Shown: in pieces, positions 18,125-26,893 of the stretch | Layout of the letters: each line of letters opens with the position of its first letter | How positions within the stretch are numbered: position 1 is the stretch's first letter | NCBI RefSeq assembly: GCF_000967195.1 | Contig: NZ_KQ033871.1 | Coordinates: 1,048,584-1,112,583, forward strand | Source of the DNA: Lactobacillus kullabergensis | Lineage (GTDB): Bacteria > Bacillota > Bacilli > Lactobacillales > Lactobacillaceae | DNA length: 64,000 bases | Direction of reading: 5' to 3' | Notes under the pieces: generated by a model | What the model was told of the DNA's origin: nothing | The model's input: the letters and a program-made list of their open reading frames with translations, nothing else | The model's database searches: none | Position numbers and translations under genes: made by a program

Positions 18125-18705
18125 AGTATACCTTCAGTTTCCAGTAAAGCTTCAAAGAGATAGCCGCTAGATTGTGAGCCGGGATCAACATGACCCTTTG
18201 ATCTCTCTCCCAAATATGAAGCACGACCCTTTTTTGCTACTAAATCTTTAGTTGCAGCTACAGCAGAATCAATTTTTTCTTGAGTTAAATTATGCGCTTT
18301 CACTTCAGGTACGAGCACTGACCAAACATCAACCATCGTTTTGTCACCTGGTTTAGCACCGCCACGTTTTTTAATACCAGCTAATGCAGCATCCAGTAAT
18401 TCACCAATATCATCGCTAGTAGCGCTCTTCTTGGCCATTTCTAAAAAAGCTGTGCCATATAATGGGCCTGAAGCTCCACCAACAGTAGAAATAAGAGTCA
18501 TTGCAATTTGTTTAAAAGCATCAGTAATAGTTTTTGGCTCTAAATCCAGTTTTTGACTGACGGCATTCATGCCTCGGCTCATATTAAACCCGTGATCCCC
18601 ATCGCCAATTGCAGTGTCTAAATCGCTTAAAAATTGCTTATTCTGCTCAATTTTTACGGAAAATTTATTGATCCATTCAACTACGTTTTTAACCGTTAAT
18701 CCCAT
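18121..18705 (-). CDS. dhaL: Dihydroxyacetone kinase ADP-binding subunit DhaL
   Basis: A 194-aa all-helical nucleotide subunit. DTAIGDGDHGFNM carries the Asp residues that hold the Mg-ADP cofactor. GGASGPLYGTAF and GAKPGDKTMVDV are further nucleotide-site motifs. It transfers phosphate from DhaM to the dihydroxyacetone covalently held by DhaK. It is the middle gene of the dhaK-dhaL-dhaM operon, 16 bp after dhaK. Confidence 0.93.
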   Translation of the reverse strand: MGLTVKNVVEWINKFSVKIEQNKQFLSDLDTAIGDGDHGFNMSRGMNAVSQKLDLEPKTITDAFKQIAMTLISTVGGASGPLYGTAFLEMAKKSATSDDIGELLDAALAGIKKRGGAKPGDKTMVDVWSVLVPEVKAHNLTQEKIDSAVAATKDLVAKKGRASYLGERSKGHVDPGSQSSGYLFEALLETEGIL

Positions 18706-18721
18706 ATTATTTCCCTCTCTT

Positions 18722-19717
18722 TTACCAAGCTATCGTTTCAACTGGTTGATTAAGATATTCAAGCCACTTTTCGTCAGCTAACTCAAAAATTGTGAGTGAA
18801 ATACCAGCCATATCAAGCGATGTCATGTAATTACCAATTTTGATAAAGGCAGGTTTAACATTAAATTCCGCCAATTTATCAAGCAAATCATTACTAAAAA
18901 TATATTGTTCCATCAAAGGAGTTGCACCCATGCCATTAACTAAAACAGCATACTTTTTATTTTGCTCTAAATGCATTTCATTATTTAACTTGCCCACTAA
19001 TTCAGATACTAAGTCTTTAGCAGGTTTGATTTTTTCACGACGATAGCCAGGCTCTGAATGAATGCCAACTCCAAATTCAATCTCGTCATCTTTTAATACA
19101 AAACCAGGTTTACCAGTTTCGGGATTGGTAGCAGCCGATAAAGCTACAGCAATTGTTTTAATATTAGGCAAAACTTTTTTGGCTGCTGCATCAATTTCGT
19201 CTAAACTTGCGCCGTTTTGAGCCATGGCGCCAAGTATCTTATGCATAAATAAAGTACCGGCTACACCACGTCTACCTTGCGTGAATGTGCTGTTTTCTAC
19301 AGCAATATCGTCATCGACTACAATTGATTTTACTTTGATGTTGTCCATATCAGCCATATCTTTTGCCATATCAAAGTTCATGACGTCTCCTGAATAATTT
19401 TTAATTACTAAAAAGACACCTTGACCTTGATCGACTGCTTTGATGGCTGCGTATATTTGATCAGGTGTTGGGGATGTAAACACTTCCCCGCAAACAGCTG
19501 CACTCAACATCCCTTTACCTACAAAACCTGCGTGAGTAGGTTCATGTCCTGAACCTCCCCCGCTGACAATACCTACTTTCCCGGTCATTGAATCCTTATC
19601 TGCTCTCATAACAGCTTCGGTATCTTTAACTTGAGAAATAAATTGTGGATAAGATCTGACCATACCATTGACCATTTCAGGTACAACATTTGCTGGATCA
19701 TTAATAATCTTTTTCAT
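18722..19717 (-). CDS. dhaK: Dihydroxyacetone kinase substrate subunit DhaK
   Basis: A 331-aa substrate-binding subunit that forms a hemiaminal with dihydroxyacetone through His220 (GVGIHSEPG). GIVSGGGSGHEPTHAGF (49-65) is the signature loop. The ATG at 19717 follows AAGGAGCTATTAT; the frame is open 24 codons further but that part overlaps the promoter. It is the first gene of dhaKLM. A TATAAT box and a palindrome lie just upstream and suggest repression in the absence of substrate. Confidence 0.94.
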   Translation of the reverse strand: MKKIINDPANVVPEMVNGMVRSYPQFISQVKDTEAVMRADKDSMTGKVGIVSGGGSGHEPTHAGFVGKGMLSAAVCGEVFTSPTPDQIYAAIKAVDQGQGVFLVIKNYSGDVMNFDMAKDMADMDNIKVKSIVVDDDIAVENSTFTQGRRGVAGTLFMHKILGAMAQNGASLDEIDAAAKKVLPNIKTIAVALSAATNPETGKPGFVLKDDEIEFGVGIHSEPGYRREKIKPAKDLVSELVGKLNNEMHLEQNKKYAVLVNGMGATPLMEQYIFSNDLLDKLAEFNVKPAFIKIGNYMTSLDMAGISLTIFELADEKWLEYLNQPVETIAW

Positions 19718-19740
19718 ATAATAGCTCCTTAAGTAAATAA

Positions 19741-19765
19741 ATGTAACGCTTACATAACTATTATA
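19741..19765 (-). promoter_or_regulatory. dhaK promoter with overlapping palindromic operator
   Basis: On the minus strand TATAAT (19760-19765) is followed by the inverted repeat ATGTAA-GCG-TTACAT (19741-19755), which would cover the transcription start. It resembles a cre half-consensus but lacks one centre base. A dedicated repressor is the alternative. Confidence 0.6.
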
Positions 19766-19826
19766 CCAAGTAACATTTATATAAACCATTTGCGTTGCAA
19801 TAAATTAAATATTTTGCGCAAAATAA

Positions 19827-19869
19827 AAACTTTAGCACACTTCATCAAAAAAAGTATGGCTAAAGTTTA
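19827..19869 (-). terminator. Terminator after the nitroreductase gene
   Basis: Arms AAACTTTAGC and GCTAAAGTTT on the minus strand are followed by a T-rich run, 22 bp after the stop codon at 19891. Confidence 0.75.
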
Positions 19870-19890
19870 ATACAAAACTATAAAATAATA

Positions 19891-20373
19891 TTATTTTCTT
19901 ATAACCTTATACCTGGTAGATCTGTCATCATTAGGATGTTCTGAAGCATGTCCACAGGCAACAATGACACAGGTCTCAAAATTCTCCGGAACACCAAGCT
20001 CTTCTTCCAAATTTTTGGCAGAATTAAGTACACTGGCTGCACTCATTAAATAAACAGAACCTAAGTTGAGTTCTGCAGCCTCTATCATTATGTTTTCTGC
20101 TGCAACAGATGCGTCTCTTTCACCAAATTCATTATTCTTTTTAACATTAATGACAAATAATAAAGGAGCATTATAGCAAGCGTTACTTGTAACCTGTTCT
20201 ATTTGTGACAGTAATTTTTCATTCTCAACCACTGTCATTTGCATTACATCAGTTTGGTGCATGCCACAAGGTGCTGCCTGAAAGGCATTGATCAATTTTT
20301 CAATGTCATCTTGAGCAACTTTTTCATTAGTGTATTTTCTAACAGCTACTCTTTTTAAAACAGGATCAGTCAT
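19891..20373 (-). CDS. Nitroreductase-family protein
   Basis: A 160-aa FMN-dependent nitroreductase-fold protein. The N-terminal RVAVRKYTNEKVAQDDIEKLI is the usual start of the fold, and the central NIMIEAAELNLGSVYL is the second conserved segment. It is short for the family (usually 170-220 aa) but not obviously truncated. The substrate is unknown; members reduce nitro compounds, quinones or flavins with NAD(P)H. It lies 21 bp downstream of the SLAP protein gene and may share its transcript. Confidence 0.85.
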   Translation of the reverse strand: MTDPVLKRVAVRKYTNEKVAQDDIEKLINAFQAAPCGMHQTDVMQMTVVENEKLLSQIEQVTSNACYNAPLLFVINVKKNNEFGERDASVAAENIMIEAAELNLGSVYLMSAASVLNSAKNLEEELGVPENFETCVIVACGHASEHPNDDRSTRYKVIRK

Positions 20374-20394
20374 GTGTTTGCCTCCCAGAAAAAA

Positions 20395-21123
20395 TTATTT
20401 GATAACTGCTTTACCAGTCTTATGAACTAAATCAGACCATTTTAAAAACTGTGTTTCAGATATTCCTACTAACTTTTTACCTTTGATCTTCTTGGTACTA
20501 TAGACAAAAACTGTTGTACCTTTTTTAACGTATGAATATTTATTTCCTTTTACCAGAAGCTTGCCTTTGCTATTGTATACTTTAGCGTTGCGTTTTACCT
20601 TGTAGCTGGCAACTTTAAAAAGCTTTACATTACCTGGCTTTACGTATTCTTTCTTCTTAGTTTTCTTGCCATTTAATGATATTTGCAAGTAGCTCTTATT
20701 TTTAACTGTGGTAAAACCCGTAATTGAAAGAATTGTTCCTTTTTTCAGTTTTTTGTTTTTAATTCTTTTACCCTTACTGTCAAATATATAGGCATTTCTC
20801 TTTAATTTGACAGTTTTGCCTAAATATTTTATCGCATTATTTGAATTAGTATTATTTTTCTTAGGCTTCTCTGTCGTATCTGCCGATGAAGAAGGTTTAT
20901 TTTTGTCTTCAGTTGTTGTAGATAGCCCGTTATTGTTTTTGCTTGTATCAGTAGTATTGGTTGTGGTCGAATCTTTCTTGTCAGAGCTTGTTGTAGAAGT
21001 TGCAGACTGGCTCTGATTCGTGGTTGATGCAGAAGAATCTGCAGCCAAAACTGGCTTACTTGCACTCAGTCCTAAAGTCAAAGATGCAGCTCCAACTATA
21101 CTTAACAAAAGTTTTTTCTTCAT
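20395..21123 (-). CDS. Secreted surface protein with two SLAP domains
   Basis: A 242-aa protein with a signal peptide (MKKKLLLSIVGAASLTLGLS, cleavage near LAAD), then a Ser/Thr/Asn-rich linker (about 30-95), then two C-terminal SLAP-type repeats (LKRNAYIFDSKGKRI and VKRNAKVYNSKGKL). SLAP domains bind cell-wall polymers in acidophilus-group lactobacilli, so the protein is likely held noncovalently on the wall. No LPXTG or enzymatic domain is visible. The role of the linker region is unknown. Confidence 0.87.
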   Translation of the reverse strand: MKKKLLLSIVGAASLTLGLSASKPVLAADSSASTTNQSQSATSTTSSDKKDSTTTNTTDTSKNNNGLSTTTEDKNKPSSSADTTEKPKKNNTNSNNAIKYLGKTVKLKRNAYIFDSKGKRIKNKKLKKGTILSITGFTTVKNKSYLQISLNGKKTKKKEYVKPGNVKLFKVASYKVKRNAKVYNSKGKLLVKGNKYSYVKKGTTVFVYSTKKIKGKKLVGISETQFLKWSDLVHKTGKAVIK

Positions 21124-21333
21124 TTTGACACCTCATTATTGAAAAACTTATTTATGTACATTCTACTACTTTGAATAAATAATTTCTTTTACAATATCAA
21201 AACAATTATTTTACCTTCTAATCTTGTGGCATTTAGTTTTTTTTACAACTTATATTATGAGGTACAGAATCTACTTTTGCTTTATACTTAGAAATAGTGA
21301 AAACATAAAAAATGTTATTAAAGGAAGAACTTC

Positions 21334-22194
21334 ATGAAAAAGTCGCAAAAAGAATCAATCGAAATACTGGTCACTATAGACCAAAACTATATCAAACCAC
21401 TCGAAGTTATGATGTATTCCCTTAGGCTGAACAATATGACTGAAGAGTTTCATGTCTGGCTAATTTACGACAATATTAACCAGCATGCTCTGAATAAATT
21501 AAAAAAATTTGGGCTAAAAATAGGAATTCAGGTATCCACTTTGACTATGAATAAGAATATTAAATTTCCTGATTCATTGCTCAACTTGCATGATTATCCT
21601 AAAGAAATGTATTTCAGATTACTTTCAAGTAAAATTTTGCCAGCAGATCTACATCGAATTATTTATCTTGATCCTGACATTTTAGTTATTAATTCAATAG
21701 TGCCCTTGTGGGAGTTAGACCTTGAAGGTAAAATGTTTGCAGCTTCAGTTCATGAAGGGTTAACGGACATTATGAGTTCAATTAATAATATCAGGCTGGG
21801 TACATCAACTGGGTACTTTAACTCTGGAATAATGCTGATGGATTTAGATCAAATGCGTACAAAAATTAAAATTACAGAAATTACTCAGGCAATTGAAGAG
21901 CATCATGATACTTTAATTTTGCCAGATCAAGATATTCTCAATTATCTATATGGCGAAGATATTTTAAAAATTCCAGAAACGCGCTGGAACTACGATGCCA
22001 GAGCTTTCTCAGTTTACTTAACCAGAAGCACAGGTGAAATCAACACCGAATGGGTCATGAAAAACACCTCAATTTTACACTTTTGCGGTAAACCTAAGCC
22101 GTGGCAAAAGGAGAAACATTCCCGGTTTAAGCCCCTTTACCTTAATTATCTACAAATGGTCAATCGCTTGTTAAAACAGCAAAAATTAACGTAA
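21334..22194 (+). CDS. Glycosyltransferase family 8
   Basis: A 286-aa GT8 retaining glycosyltransferase. The N-terminal IEILVTIDQNYIKPLEVMMYSL and the metal-binding DPD in IIYLDPDILVI are typical, as are GYFNSGIMLMDL, DQDILNYL and the C-terminal ILHFCGKPKPW. It would transfer glucose or galactose from a UDP-sugar to a wall or surface glycan. It is a single gene with its own upstream region. The acceptor is unknown. Confidence 0.9.
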   Translation: MKKSQKESIEILVTIDQNYIKPLEVMMYSLRLNNMTEEFHVWLIYDNINQHALNKLKKFGLKIGIQVSTLTMNKNIKFPDSLLNLHDYPKEMYFRLLSSKILPADLHRIIYLDPDILVINSIVPLWELDLEGKMFAASVHEGLTDIMSSINNIRLGTSTGYFNSGIMLMDLDQMRTKIKITEITQAIEEHHDTLILPDQDILNYLYGEDILKIPETRWNYDARAFSVYLTRSTGEINTEWVMKNTSILHFCGKPKPWQKEKHSRFKPLYLNYLQMVNRLLKQQKLT

Positions 22195-22211
22195 CATTTA
22201 GCTTTTTACTG

Positions 22212-22239
22212 TTGAAGCTTGCTATATGTGTGCTAAAAT
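22212..22239 (+). promoter_or_regulatory. Promoter for the HU gene
   Basis: TTGAAG, a 16-bp spacer and TAAAAT lie about 115 bp before the HU start codon. Confidence 0.55.
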
Positions 22240-22355
22240 AATAAAAGTTGCCGAATATCAAGCGACACAATGCTTTAGGTGGATTAGTATAGAAAAAATG
22301 CAAACTATTTAATAGCATTGAATGTGTAATATTTTTTATAGAAAAGAGAAGAATT

Positions 22356-22637
22356 ATGGCTTCAATTAACAAGTCTGAACTTACTAAAGAAGTTTCAGCA
22401 AAGACAGATCTTAAACAAAAAGATGCAGAAAAAGTTATCGATGCTTTAATCGAATCAATCAAGGATAACTTGGCTAAAGGCGAAAAAGTACAAATCATAG
22501 GTTTTGGCTCTTTTGAAGTACGTAATCGTGCAGCTAGAAAAGGTAGAAACCCACAAACTGGTAAAACCTTAACCATTCCTGCAACTAAAGTACCTGCATT
22601 CAAACCTGGTAAAGCATTGAAGGATGCAGTTAAATAA
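22356..22637 (+). CDS. hup: DNA-binding protein HU
   Basis: A 93-aa histone-like protein. It has the full HU signature including [18 protein letters not shown] (about 51-68) and the beta-arm proline in [12 protein letters not shown]. It bends and compacts chromosomal DNA. The ribosome site AAGAGAAGAATT is close to the ATG. A strong terminator follows, so it is monocistronic. Confidence 0.97.
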   Translation: MASINKSELTKEVSAKTDLKQKDAEKVIDALIESIKDNLAKGEKVQIIGFGSFEVRNRAARKGRNPQTGKTLTIPATKVPAFKPGKALKDAVK

Positions 22638-22654
22638 TTCTACTTTTAAATACG

Positions 22655-22690
22655 AAAAAACAACGAGATTCAACTCGTTGTTTTTATTTT
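22655..22690. terminator. Terminator between hup and metI
   Basis: A CAACGAG/CTCGTTG hairpin flanked by A and T runs, usable in both directions. Confidence 0.88.
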
Positions 22691-22702
22691 GTTTTAAAAT
22701 TT

Positions 22703-23404
22703 TTAACGATTTTGATGATTTAATTTGTTGGCAAAAAAATCACCAATAACCTGAACAATAAATATTAAAATAATAACTAAAACAGTCGCAATAAGAGTAA
22801 CGTCATTATTAAACCGATTATATCCATATGAAATTGCTGTATTACCTAGTCCACCGGCACCTATAGCTCCTGCCATTGCAGTTAAACCGATTAAACTGAT
22901 AATTGTCACGGTAGAGACGCGAGCAAGTTCAGATCTAGCCTCGTTTAAGTAAACACTAAATATAATGTCCCAAATCGTAGCTCCTAGACTTTGTGCTGCT
23001 TCAATTTTTCCGTGGTCAACGCTTTCTAGTGCTACTTGAACCTGCCGAGCATAAAATGGAAAACAGCCTAATGTCAGAGGAACCAATGCAGCTTGAATAC
23101 CTATTTGTGTCCCAACAATTTTTTGCGTTACTGGAGCTATGAATGCCAGTAAAATAATGAACGGAATTGCTCTAAAAATTGAAACAATTTTATCACAAAG
23201 GTTAAACCAAAATTTATTAGGCCTGATGCCGTCACTCTTTGTTAGGACTAAAACGATACCAAAAACCATTCCCAAAATGCCGCCAAAAATTCCGGCCCAA
23301 AAAGTCATATACAGAGTTTGAATAATGCTGGTGCCCCAGCCAGTGTCTCCCAACCAACCTAATTGCACAACATTGGGAAAAACTTTGCTAAACCAACTAC
23401 TCAT
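22703..23404 (-). CDS. metI: Methionine ABC transporter permease
   Basis: A 233-aa MetI-type permease with five to six membrane segments and the EAA loop (ESVDHGKIEAAQSLGATIWDI). It pairs with MetN and MetQ, encoded directly upstream. Its start overlaps the end of metN by 8 bp. Import of L- or D-methionine is expected. Confidence 0.93.
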   Translation of the reverse strand: MSSWFSKVFPNVVQLGWLGDTGWGTSIIQTLYMTFWAGIFGGILGMVFGIVLVLTKSDGIRPNKFWFNLCDKIVSIFRAIPFIILLAFIAPVTQKIVGTQIGIQAALVPLTLGCFPFYARQVQVALESVDHGKIEAAQSLGATIWDIIFSVYLNEARSELARVSTVTIISLIGLTAMAGAIGAGGLGNTAISYGYNRFNNDVTLIATVLVIILIFIVQVIGDFFANKLNHQNR

Positions 23405-24461
23405 ATAGATCCCCCTTTTCGTTTAAACGAGTGACAGCAACTTTTTCTTTTCTTAAATAAGCAACTGTCTCCTGCTGTTTTATCTTGTCTCCTTTGACTT
23501 GAACAAGTAAAGTACCAATTGGCTCATCATCAAGCAATTCAACATTGCCGTATAACATACTGGCTTCGACCCCTACTTCACGGTATAAATCAACAACAAT
23601 TGTTTTAGTGACATTAGCCATGCTATAAACAAGTTGATAAATGGCTTCATTATCATTGTCAAGTTTATCAATATTAAGAGATTTCAAAGTGTTGATTACC
23701 TCCAAAGAGCCACCCACGAAACTCTTGGTCAAATCATTTTTAGGATGTAGCACAACATCCCTTAAACTTCCTTTTTCAACAATTTGTCCAGACTGCATTA
23801 AGGCAACTTTATTACAAACTTTCTTAATAGCAGCCATTTCATGAGTTATCAAGACAATAGTTAAGTTAAGATCTTTTTGGAGCTTTTTGAGCAATGTCAG
23901 TATTTGGAGAGTATTTTGGGGATCAAGAGCACTGGTAGCCTCATCTGAAATCAAAATATCTGGTTCATTCGCTAAAGCTCTGGCAATAGCAACTCTTTGC
24001 TGCTGACCTCCGGAAAGCTGCACTGGATAAAAGTTTGCTTTATCTCTTAAATCCACTAAATCTAATAATTTTAATGATTTTTCCTTAATTTCTTTTTCTT
24101 TTAATCCAGAATGTTTCAGGGCAAAGGACACGTTGTCAACCACGCTTATTTCATTTAATAAATTAAAATTTTGAAAAATCATGCCAATTTTTCTGCGAGC
24201 TAGTTGTAAATCTTTGTTAGCTATTACCTGTTTGCCATCTTTGACAAAATCGGTTCCGTTAACTTTAATATTACCAGCTGTTGGTTTTTGTAAAAGGTTG
24301 ACTGTTCTGACTAAGGTAGACTTACCTGCTCCGGAAAAGCCTACAACTCCGAAAATATCACCTTTTTCTACAGTTAGACTAATATCATGAACTGCTTGCA
24401 CAATTTTGCCTTTTTTATCAGGAAAATCTACACTAACGTGTTCTAAATCAATAATACCCAT
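23397..24461 (-). CDS. metN: Methionine ABC transporter ATP-binding protein
   Basis: A 354-aa ATPase. Walker A is GFSGAGKST (near 38-46), the signature is LSGGQQQRVAIARAL and Walker B is ILISDEATSALDP. The C-terminal 90 residues form the NIL/ACT regulatory domain (VQVKGDKIKQQETVAYL) that binds methionine and blocks transport in E. coli MetN. It is the middle gene of metQ-metN-metI. Confidence 0.95.
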   Translation of the reverse strand: MGIIDLEHVSVDFPDKKGKIVQAVHDISLTVEKGDIFGVVGFSGAGKSTLVRTVNLLQKPTAGNIKVNGTDFVKDGKQVIANKDLQLARRKIGMIFQNFNLLNEISVVDNVSFALKHSGLKEKEIKEKSLKLLDLVDLRDKANFYPVQLSGGQQQRVAIARALANEPDILISDEATSALDPQNTLQILTLLKKLQKDLNLTIVLITHEMAAIKKVCNKVALMQSGQIVEKGSLRDVVLHPKNDLTKSFVGGSLEVINTLKSLNIDKLDNDNEAIYQLVYSMANVTKTIVVDLYREVGVEASMLYGNVELLDDEPIGTLLVQVKGDKIKQQETVAYLRKEKVAVTRLNEKGDLYE

Positions 24462-24488
24462 TACAATCTTCTCCGATCATTAAAATTT

Positions 24489-25340
24489 TTACTTCAATTT
24501 AATGTCCCAAGCACTTCTAGTCATGTTGCCATAATATTTCTTTTGTATCCGTTTAGTCTCTGCAGTTTGATAACATTTGACTACCGCCTGGTAGTCCTTG
24601 TTTTTTGCTTGATCTTTTTTAGCTACAATGATATTTATCCATTGGTAAGAATCTCTATTTACCGGCTCAACAAAGATTGTTTGTTTTTCACCTAAACCTG
24701 CTGGACGAGCAAAGTCATTATTAATAACTGCTGCATCTACAGAATTGATTACCCGGCCACATTGATCGGCACTAATTTCTTTAACTTTGATGTTTTTAGG
24801 ATTCTTTACAATATCCGCAACAGTCACAAGAGCTTTACCTTTGCGTAATGTAATTAGACCAGCATTTTTCAAAACGAGTAAGGAACGGGATTCATTACTT
24901 GCGTCATTTGGTACGGCAATTGTAGCACCTTTTGGCAGCTCACTTAATTTATGATATTTCTTTGAATATAGTCTAATCGGATTTATATCTGTGCGTCCGA
25001 TAGCTACTAAACCACCATGATTGGCTTTATTCCAAGCTTTAAGAAAAGCATAATGTTGGAAAGCATTTAGATCTATGTCTCCACTTTTTACTGCCTTATT
25101 TGGTTGATTGTAATCAGTGAAATTCTTGACTTTAATTGTTATGCCATATTTTTTCTTGGCCAAGGCTGCTGCGTGATCCCAAATAACCTCTTTGGGTTTT
25201 GATTCACTAACTATACCTACAGTAACAACGTGGTTCTTTTGATTGCTATCTCCTTTTTTGCCAAAGCTAAACCAGGCAATGGCAATAATTACAATGGCTG
25301 CAATTACTCCAATAATTATATTGCGACTCTTTTTAGTCAT
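24489..25340 (-). CDS. metQ: Methionine-binding protein MetQ, membrane-anchored variant
   Basis: A 283-aa NlpA/MetQ-family binding protein (SESKPKEVIWDHAAALAKKKYGI, DLNAFQHYAFLKAWN, VPNDASNESRSL). The ATG at 25340 follows GGGAGGTTTTTCTA; the longer frame to 25376 would start inside the T-box terminator hairpin. Unlike classical MetQ there is no lipobox Cys: the N-terminus is MTKKSRN followed by a hydrophobic segment ending WFSFGKKG, so it may be tethered by an uncleaved helix. It is the first gene of the operon, under a methionine T-box. Confidence 0.9.
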   Translation of the reverse strand: MTKKSRNIIIGVIAAIVIIAIAWFSFGKKGDSNQKNHVVTVGIVSESKPKEVIWDHAAALAKKKYGITIKVKNFTDYNQPNKAVKSGDIDLNAFQHYAFLKAWNKANHGGLVAIGRTDINPIRLYSKKYHKLSELPKGATIAVPNDASNESRSLLVLKNAGLITLRKGKALVTVADIVKNPKNIKVKEISADQCGRVINSVDAAVINNDFARPAGLGEKQTIFVEPVNRDSYQWINIIVAKKDQAKNKDYQAVVKCYQTAETKRIQKKYYGNMTRSAWDIKLK

Positions 25341-25365
25341 TAGAAAAACCTCCCAATTTTTCAAT

Positions 25366-25636
25366 AAAAAAAGCACTCATCCTAATCTAAGGACGAGTGC
25401 TTCGTGTTACCACCTTTAATTTGCTTATTACTCACGTAATAAACCTCAACAGCTATCTAACAATAGCTTGCAATCTTAACGGATGCAACTCCGCCACTAG
25501 CTAAATATCACTAGCAGTCATCGTTTCAAGCCCATATTCACTACACCTTACTAACTGACTCTCACCAAACGTCAGCTCTCTTTATTAGTAAAAATAATAG
25601 CTACTCTGCTTTTCAAGATGTATTAATTATTTAATT
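25366..25636 (-). promoter_or_regulatory. Methionine-specific T-box leader upstream of metQNI
   Basis: The minus strand has AGAGAG, a stem exposing a GGTG loop, the specifier ATG (25533-25535, in GTGAATATGGG), and the T-box AGGTGGTAACACG. The terminator hairpin GAAGCACTCGTCC with its complement and a T run covers 25366-25402. Uncharged tRNA-Met should prevent termination. Confidence 0.93.
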
Positions 25637-25643
25637 GTTTATT

Positions 25644-25672
25644 AATTTAACATCTAAAAAATCATCTGTCAA
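25644..25672 (-). promoter_or_regulatory. Sigma-A promoter for the methionine T-box leader
   Basis: A perfect TTGACA (25667-25672), a 17-bp spacer and TAAATT (25644-25649) on the minus strand. Confidence 0.8.
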
Positions 25673-25684
25673 CCGAAAAATAAA

Positions 25685-25873
25685 TTATTTTTTAGTTGTT
25701 TGATATGATTTTATTATTTTAAAAAAATATTGTCCCACAGCAAAAGTAACAATTGCCATGCCAATTACCTGCCACCAATAATTATGATTTAAGTTTTCTG
25801 CAAGTAAAAAACTGCTAATCAAAATCAGTATGCAAATTAGTAAAACGACGGTTGAAGCAATAACTTGTTTCAT
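25685..25873 (-). CDS. Small two-TM membrane protein
   Basis: A 62-aa protein with two hydrophobic segments (VIASTVVLLICILILISSFL and WWQVIGMAIVTFAVGQYFF) and a basic C-terminus. Its start codon follows the DHFR stop immediately and AAGGAGAAG lies in the dfrA end, so it is translated from the dfrA transcript. It is not recognised. A coding role is supported by the tight coupling. Confidence 0.65.
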   Translation of the reverse strand: MKQVIASTVVLLICILILISSFLLAENLNHNYWWQVIGMAIVTFAVGQYFFKIIKSYQTTKK

Positions 25874-25874
25874 G

Positions 25875-26384
25875 TCACTTCTCCTTTCTCATATAAGTTA
25901 AAAATTCATATGGATAAGAATTCGAATCATCAGGTTGATGAAATTCCCTTTTTACTATCTTAAAATGGCTATAATTAAGTTTTGTCATTGTCACATCAGC
26001 TGTAAAAGTGGCTTTTATTTCAGTTTTTTCTAAGCAATCTACCTGATTTTTCAAGGCGTCAAAGACCGAATTACCACCTATTACACAAATTTCCAGATTT
26101 TTGTGTTGATCAATCCATCTTTGTAATTCAGTGAGCGTAGATATTATTAAAACTCTTTGATCAGCATGAAATTTATTTTTTAATTTCTGACTAGTTGTTA
26201 AAACAATATGCTTGCGACCTGGTAGAATATGAGGCAAGCTCATAAAAGTTCTTCGACCCATGACAATGGGATGTCCATAAGTTATTTTTTTAAAATGGTG
26301 TAAGTCAGCAGGCAGTTTCCAAGGTAAATGTCCATCTAGACCAATTTGGTGTTTTTCATCTTCTGCCCAAACAAAAGTGATCAT
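25875..26384 (-). CDS. dfrA: Dihydrofolate reductase
   Basis: A 169-aa DHFR that reduces dihydrofolate with NADPH. Seen are the N-terminal MITFVWAEDEKHQIGLDGHLPWKLPADLHHFK with the substrate-binding Asp of the LPADLHHF segment, the cofactor motif GRRTFMSLP and the second glycine site ICVIGGNSVF. No thymidylate synthase gene is adjacent, although thyA-dfrA pairing is common in this group. A small membrane protein gene follows without a gap. Confidence 0.94.
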   Translation of the reverse strand: MITFVWAEDEKHQIGLDGHLPWKLPADLHHFKKITYGHPIVMGRRTFMSLPHILPGRKHIVLTTSQKLKNKFHADQRVLIISTLTELQRWIDQHKNLEICVIGGNSVFDALKNQVDCLEKTEIKATFTADVTMTKLNYSHFKIVKREFHQPDDSNSYPYEFLTYMRKEK

Positions 26385-26553
26385 TAGTTCGCCTCTCTCT
26401 TAATTATAGCGCTTTATTTATTAGATTTCTTGTCTTTTGCCCAGCATTACCAATTATGCCTTGTTAATTTTCCGCAAATAAATTTAGACATGATTTTTCA
26501 AGCTAATGTTGCTATAGTTATTTAAGTATCTTAACAAATTACAGGAGGAAGTC

Positions 26554-26862
26554 ATGTCGGAAAAAAGTCAATTTACTGAAGCAAAATATAATAAAATGAA
26601 ACAAACTGAGGCAGATCTGGTAAGAAATTTACAGGAAGTTGTCAAAGACCCTGCTAAAGAAGCTGCCTTAAGTGATGCTATTTTTAAAAATCACCAACAC
26701 TGGTTGCAAATTGTTATGCCGAATTATTCTACTAAAATTCATTTAGGTATTGTGAATGCCTATGACAATGATACCCGCTATCAATCATATTATGATGACA
26801 AGGCAGGCAAAGGTGCAACTAAGATCTTAAGTAGAATTGTCAAAAAACATTTAGACAAATAA
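26554..26862 (+). CDS. Stand-alone TipAS-like domain protein
   Basis: A 102-aa protein resembling the C-terminal TipAS domain of TipA-type MerR regulators (HQHWLQIVMPNYSTKIHLGIVNAY, YQSYYDDKAGKGATKILSRIV). No DNA-binding part is present. TipAS domains bind thiopeptides and other cyclic ligands; whether this one does is unknown. Ribosome site AGGAGG. It is monocistronic between its own promoter region and a terminator. Confidence 0.75.
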   Translation: MSEKSQFTEAKYNKMKQTEADLVRNLQEVVKDPAKEAALSDAIFKNHQHWLQIVMPNYSTKIHLGIVNAYDNDTRYQSYYDDKAGKGATKILSRIVKKHLDK

Positions 26863-26890
26863 AAGAAGTCTTTTGAGAAAGACTTCTTTT
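26861..26890. terminator. Bidirectional terminator
   Basis: An AAAAGAAGTCTTT/AAAGACTTCTTTT hairpin between converging genes. Confidence 0.88.
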
Positions 26891-26893
26891 TTG

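Noticed and set aside
20395..21123. S-layer structural protein
   Set aside because: It is too short and has only the wall-binding SLAP repeats and a low-complexity linker, so it is a surface-associated protein, not an S-layer subunit.
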